NCBI GenBank assembly: GCA_021732605.1
Contig: JAKFUS010000040.1
Coordinates: 1-64,000 of the forward strand
DNA from: Betaproteobacteria bacterium
GTDB lineage: Bacteria > Pseudomonadota > Gammaproteobacteria > Burkholderiales > SG8-41
Direction of reading: 5' to 3'
DNA: 64,000 nucleotides
Shown here: piece by piece, positions 61,481 to 64,000 of the stretch
How the letters are laid out: each line of letters begins with the position of its first letter
Position numbering within the stretch: the stretch's first letter is position 1
Position numbers and translations under genes: made by a program
The notes under the pieces: generated by a model
Seen by the model: the letters and a program-made list of their open reading frames with translations, nothing else
What the model was told of the DNA's origin: nothing
Databases searched by the model: none

Positions 61481-62530
61481 TTAATGCTTATGCTGGTGAT
61501 GAGTATCGGGAAAATGCGGGTGTATGTGGGTCAGCGGCTGGTGCGTGTGTAGATGACGATGGCTGATACCGGGCGCCACCGCCATGTCGTGCTCGTGCTG
61601 GTGGTGCTCGTCATGTACGTGTTCATGGTCATGCGTCATCGCCTCGTGCGCATGTTCGTGTTCATGGCGTTCGGTCAGGTGCAGCCAGATGCCCAGCGCC
61701 ATCAGGCTGCCGGCCATCAGCAGTGGCAGCGTCACGGGTTCGCCCATCAGTAAAGCCAGCAGGGTACCGAAAAAAGGCGCAATTGAAAAATAGGCACCGG
61801 TACGCGCGGTGCCGAGGTGGCGCAAGCCAATCACGAACAACACCAGGCTCACGCCATAAGCCAGCAAACCCACGGTCATTGCACCGGCCAGGTTCAGCGG
61901 CGCCGGCAGTTGAGCCCCCAGCGCAAAAGCCAGGGTCAGATTGACGGTGCCCGAGACCAGCCCCTTCACCGATGCAATCCAGGTGGCATCGGCATGCGCA
62001 ATTTTTCGGGTGAAGTTGTTGTCAATGCCCCAGGCGAGGCAGGCGCCGAGTACCGCCAGCGACGGCCACAGTCCCGAAAATTCTGCTGAGCCCGGCCAGC
62101 TCAACACCATCGCGCCGGCGACGATGGCCGCCATGCCGAGGACAATGCGCCGGTCGCAGTTTTCCCTGAACACGATCCACGCCAGCAGTGCGGTGAACAC
62201 GCCTTCGGCATTCAACAGCAGCGAGGCGCCGGAGGCCGGCATGCCGCTGAGGCCAATCATCAGCAGCACCGGGGCGATGATGCCACCAGCGAAGATGGCG
62301 CCCGAGAACCAGGCCACTTCAGACCGGGAAATGTGCACCGCGGGCGCATTGATCAGACGTCGATACAACATCAGCCCGACACCCGAACCTATATAAAGCA
62401 AACCGGCGAGCAGCCAGGGACTGACCGCATCAAGCAGTAATTTCGCCAGCGGCGTGCCCGCGCCGAACAGCAGCGCAGCACCCAGCGCTGCAGCAACGCC
62501 CGGCCGCAAAAAGCTTCCACTCCTGTTCAT
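61481..62530 (-). CDS. DMT/EamA-family transporter with His-rich C-terminal tail
   Basis: Start adjusted to MNRSGSFLRPGVAAALGAALLFGAGTPLAKLLL; about ten TM segments; tail HEHEHAHEAMTHDHEHVHDEHHQHEH...HRHLHTHQPLTHIHPHFPDTHHQHKH. Confidence 0.9.
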   Translation of the reverse strand: MNRSGSFLRPGVAAALGAALLFGAGTPLAKLLLDAVSPWLLAGLLYIGSGVGLMLYRRLINAPAVHISRSEVAWFSGAIFAGGIIAPVLLMIGLSGMPASGASLLLNAEGVFTALLAWIVFRENCDRRIVLGMAAIVAGAMVLSWPGSAEFSGLWPSLAVLGACLAWGIDNNFTRKIAHADATWIASVKGLVSGTVNLTLAFALGAQLPAPLNLAGAMTVGLLAYGVSLVLFVIGLRHLGTARTGAYFSIAPFFGTLLALLMGEPVTLPLLMAGSLMALGIWLHLTERHEHEHAHEAMTHDHEHVHDEHHQHEHDMAVAPGISHRHLHTHQPLTHIHPHFPDTHHQHKH

Positions 62531-62547
62531 GGTTGGACCAGTGCCGC

Positions 62548-63747
62548 TTAAAGGGCCTCGAACACGCCCGCAGCGCCCATGCCGGTGCCGATGCACATGG
62601 TAACCATGCCGTATTTCTGTTTACGGCGGCGCAGGCCGTGCAGCAGGGTCGCGACACGAATCGCACCCGTCGCCCCCAGCGGATGGCCCAGCGCAATCGC
62701 GCCGCCCAGCGGGTTGACCTTGGTCACATCCAACTTGAGTTCACGGATCACCGCCAGCGCCTGCGCGGCAAAGGCCTCATTCAATTCAATCCAGTCCAGC
62801 GCATCCTGCGTAAGCCCCGTCTGCTGCATCACTTTGGGGATGGCCTTCACCGGGCCGATGCCCATCACATCCGGCGGCACACCCGCCACCGCGTAACCGA
62901 GGAAACGGCCCAGCGGCTGCAGGTTGTAGCGTTTCAGCGCAGTTTCACTCATCAACACTACCGCCCCGGCGCCATCGGACATCTGCGAGCTGTTACCTGC
63001 GGTGACGCTACCCTTGGCGGCGAAGGCCGGCTTCAGTTTGGCCAGGCCTTCAGGCGAGGTCTCGCGGCGCGGACCTTCATCGTCTGTCGCCTGCCGTGTT
63101 TTGACCTTGATGTCGCGCGTCACTAGATCAGGCAGGCGTTCAACGATGGCATAGGGACTGGTTTCCGCCTTGAAATCGCCGCTGTCGATGGCGCGCAATG
63201 CACGGCGGTGGCTTTCGGCGGCGAACAGGTCCTGGTCTTCGCGGCTGACTTTCCAGCGCTCAGCGACACGCTCGGCAGTAATGCCCATGCCGTAGGCAAT
63301 GGCAAAGTGTTCATCTTTCTCGAAAATCGCCGGGCTGAAAGTCGGCTTGTTGCCGCCCATCGGCACCATGCTCATGCTTTCGGTGCCGGCGGCGATCATC
63401 ACATCGGCCTCGCCGAGACGGATGCGCGCCGCGGCATCAGCCACCGCCTGCACCCCGGAGGAGCAAAAACGGTTGATGGTCAGCCCCGGCACGGTATCGG
63501 GAAATCCCGCCAGCAACAAACTGATACGAGCGACGTTCATGCCCTGCTCGCCCTCGGGCATCGCGCAGCCGGTGATCACGTCACCGATTTCATTCAGATC
63601 AAGACCGGGACATTGCGCCACTGCGCTTTTCAGCACATGCGCCAGCAGGTCATCGGGCCGGGTGTTTTTGTACATGCCGCGCGGCGCCTTGCCCACCGCG
63701 GAGCGGGTGGCGGCGACGATGTAGGCGTCTTGAACTTGTCGGGTCAT
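62548..63747 (-). CDS. Acetyl-CoA C-acyltransferase (thiolase, FadA-like)
   Basis: NRFCSSGVQAVADAAARIRLGEADVMIAAGTESMSMVPMGG; LNEAFAAQAL; GGAIALGHPLGATGAIR; CIGTGMGAAGVFE. Confidence 0.96.
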   Translation of the reverse strand: MTRQVQDAYIVAATRSAVGKAPRGMYKNTRPDDLLAHVLKSAVAQCPGLDLNEIGDVITGCAMPEGEQGMNVARISLLLAGFPDTVPGLTINRFCSSGVQAVADAAARIRLGEADVMIAAGTESMSMVPMGGNKPTFSPAIFEKDEHFAIAYGMGITAERVAERWKVSREDQDLFAAESHRRALRAIDSGDFKAETSPYAIVERLPDLVTRDIKVKTRQATDDEGPRRETSPEGLAKLKPAFAAKGSVTAGNSSQMSDGAGAVVLMSETALKRYNLQPLGRFLGYAVAGVPPDVMGIGPVKAIPKVMQQTGLTQDALDWIELNEAFAAQALAVIRELKLDVTKVNPLGGAIALGHPLGATGAIRVATLLHGLRRRKQKYGMVTMCIGTGMGAAGVFEAL

Positions 63748-63770
63748 TTGTTACCCCTTCTTTAATGCGG

Positions 63771-63875
63771 TAATTGGTGACTAGTTGGTGACTGGTGATT
63801 GGTAACTGGTAATTGGAAAACACCCCGCCACTCGCCACTGACCAATCACCAGTCACCAGTTACCAGTTACCAATC
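63771..63875. repeat. Imperfect inverted array of ggtgactggt/ggtaactggt units
   Basis: Left arm attggtgactagttggtgactggtgattggtaactggtaattgg; right arm ccaatcaccagtcaccagttaccagttaccaat. Confidence 0.85.
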
Positions 63876-63876
63876 C

Positions 63877-64000
63877 CTAGTTCCTCAGCGGCTTGCCCGT
63901 TTTCAGCATCTGCTCGATCCGCGCCTGGGTCTTCTCGGTCGCGATCAGTTCCATGAAATGCTGCCGCTCAAGATCGAGGAACCACTGCTCATCGACCAGG
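63877..64000 (-). CDS. 3-hydroxyacyl-CoA dehydrogenase (FadB-like), C-terminal fragment
   Basis: Reverse-strand translation LVDEQWFLDLERQHFMELIATEKTQARIEQMLKTGKPLRN*; runs off the right edge. Confidence 0.8.
   Translation of the reverse strand, partial: LVDEQWFLDLERQHFMELIATEKTQARIEQMLKTGKPLRN

Noticed and set aside
63771-63875. Possible CRISPR array
   Set aside because: Repeat units are short and arranged as an inverted array without spacers.

Overview
This 64 kb window looks like a betaproteobacterial chromosome. That assignment is inferred from the gene families and dispersed repeats; no database was searched. Most of it is ordinary housekeeping or metabolic sequence: nudC, transaldolase, dnaQ-rnhA-methyltransferase, gloB, mltD, a peptide-type ABC transporter, fabI, ppiD, lon, clpX-clpP-tig, hpnC/hpnD/hpnE, ETF-QO, thiolase and four tRNAs. 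The most interesting segment is about 1331-17734. It begins at the 3' end of an intact tRNA-Val(CAC) and ends at a 23-nt copy of that tRNA's 3' end (22/23 identical), so it has the layout of a tRNA-integrated genomic island. It appears more AT-rich than its surroundings and encodes a non-canonical type II secretion / type IV pilus-like machine: a lipidated TPR secretin, ATPase, platform protein, PilM/N/O-like proteins and four pseudopilins. A divergent cluster of three large predicted exported proteins could be its cargo. No integrase or prepilin peptidase was found inside it. Other points of interest are a lineage-II-type chlorite dismutase-like protein, an EAL protein with altered catalytic motifs, a secreted low-complexity KKDEM-repeat protein encoded by four perfect 27-bp repeats, a His-rich tail on a DMT transporter, a PEP-CTERM protein, and several families of dispersed palindromic repeats, one of which is translated inside an ABC ATPase linker.
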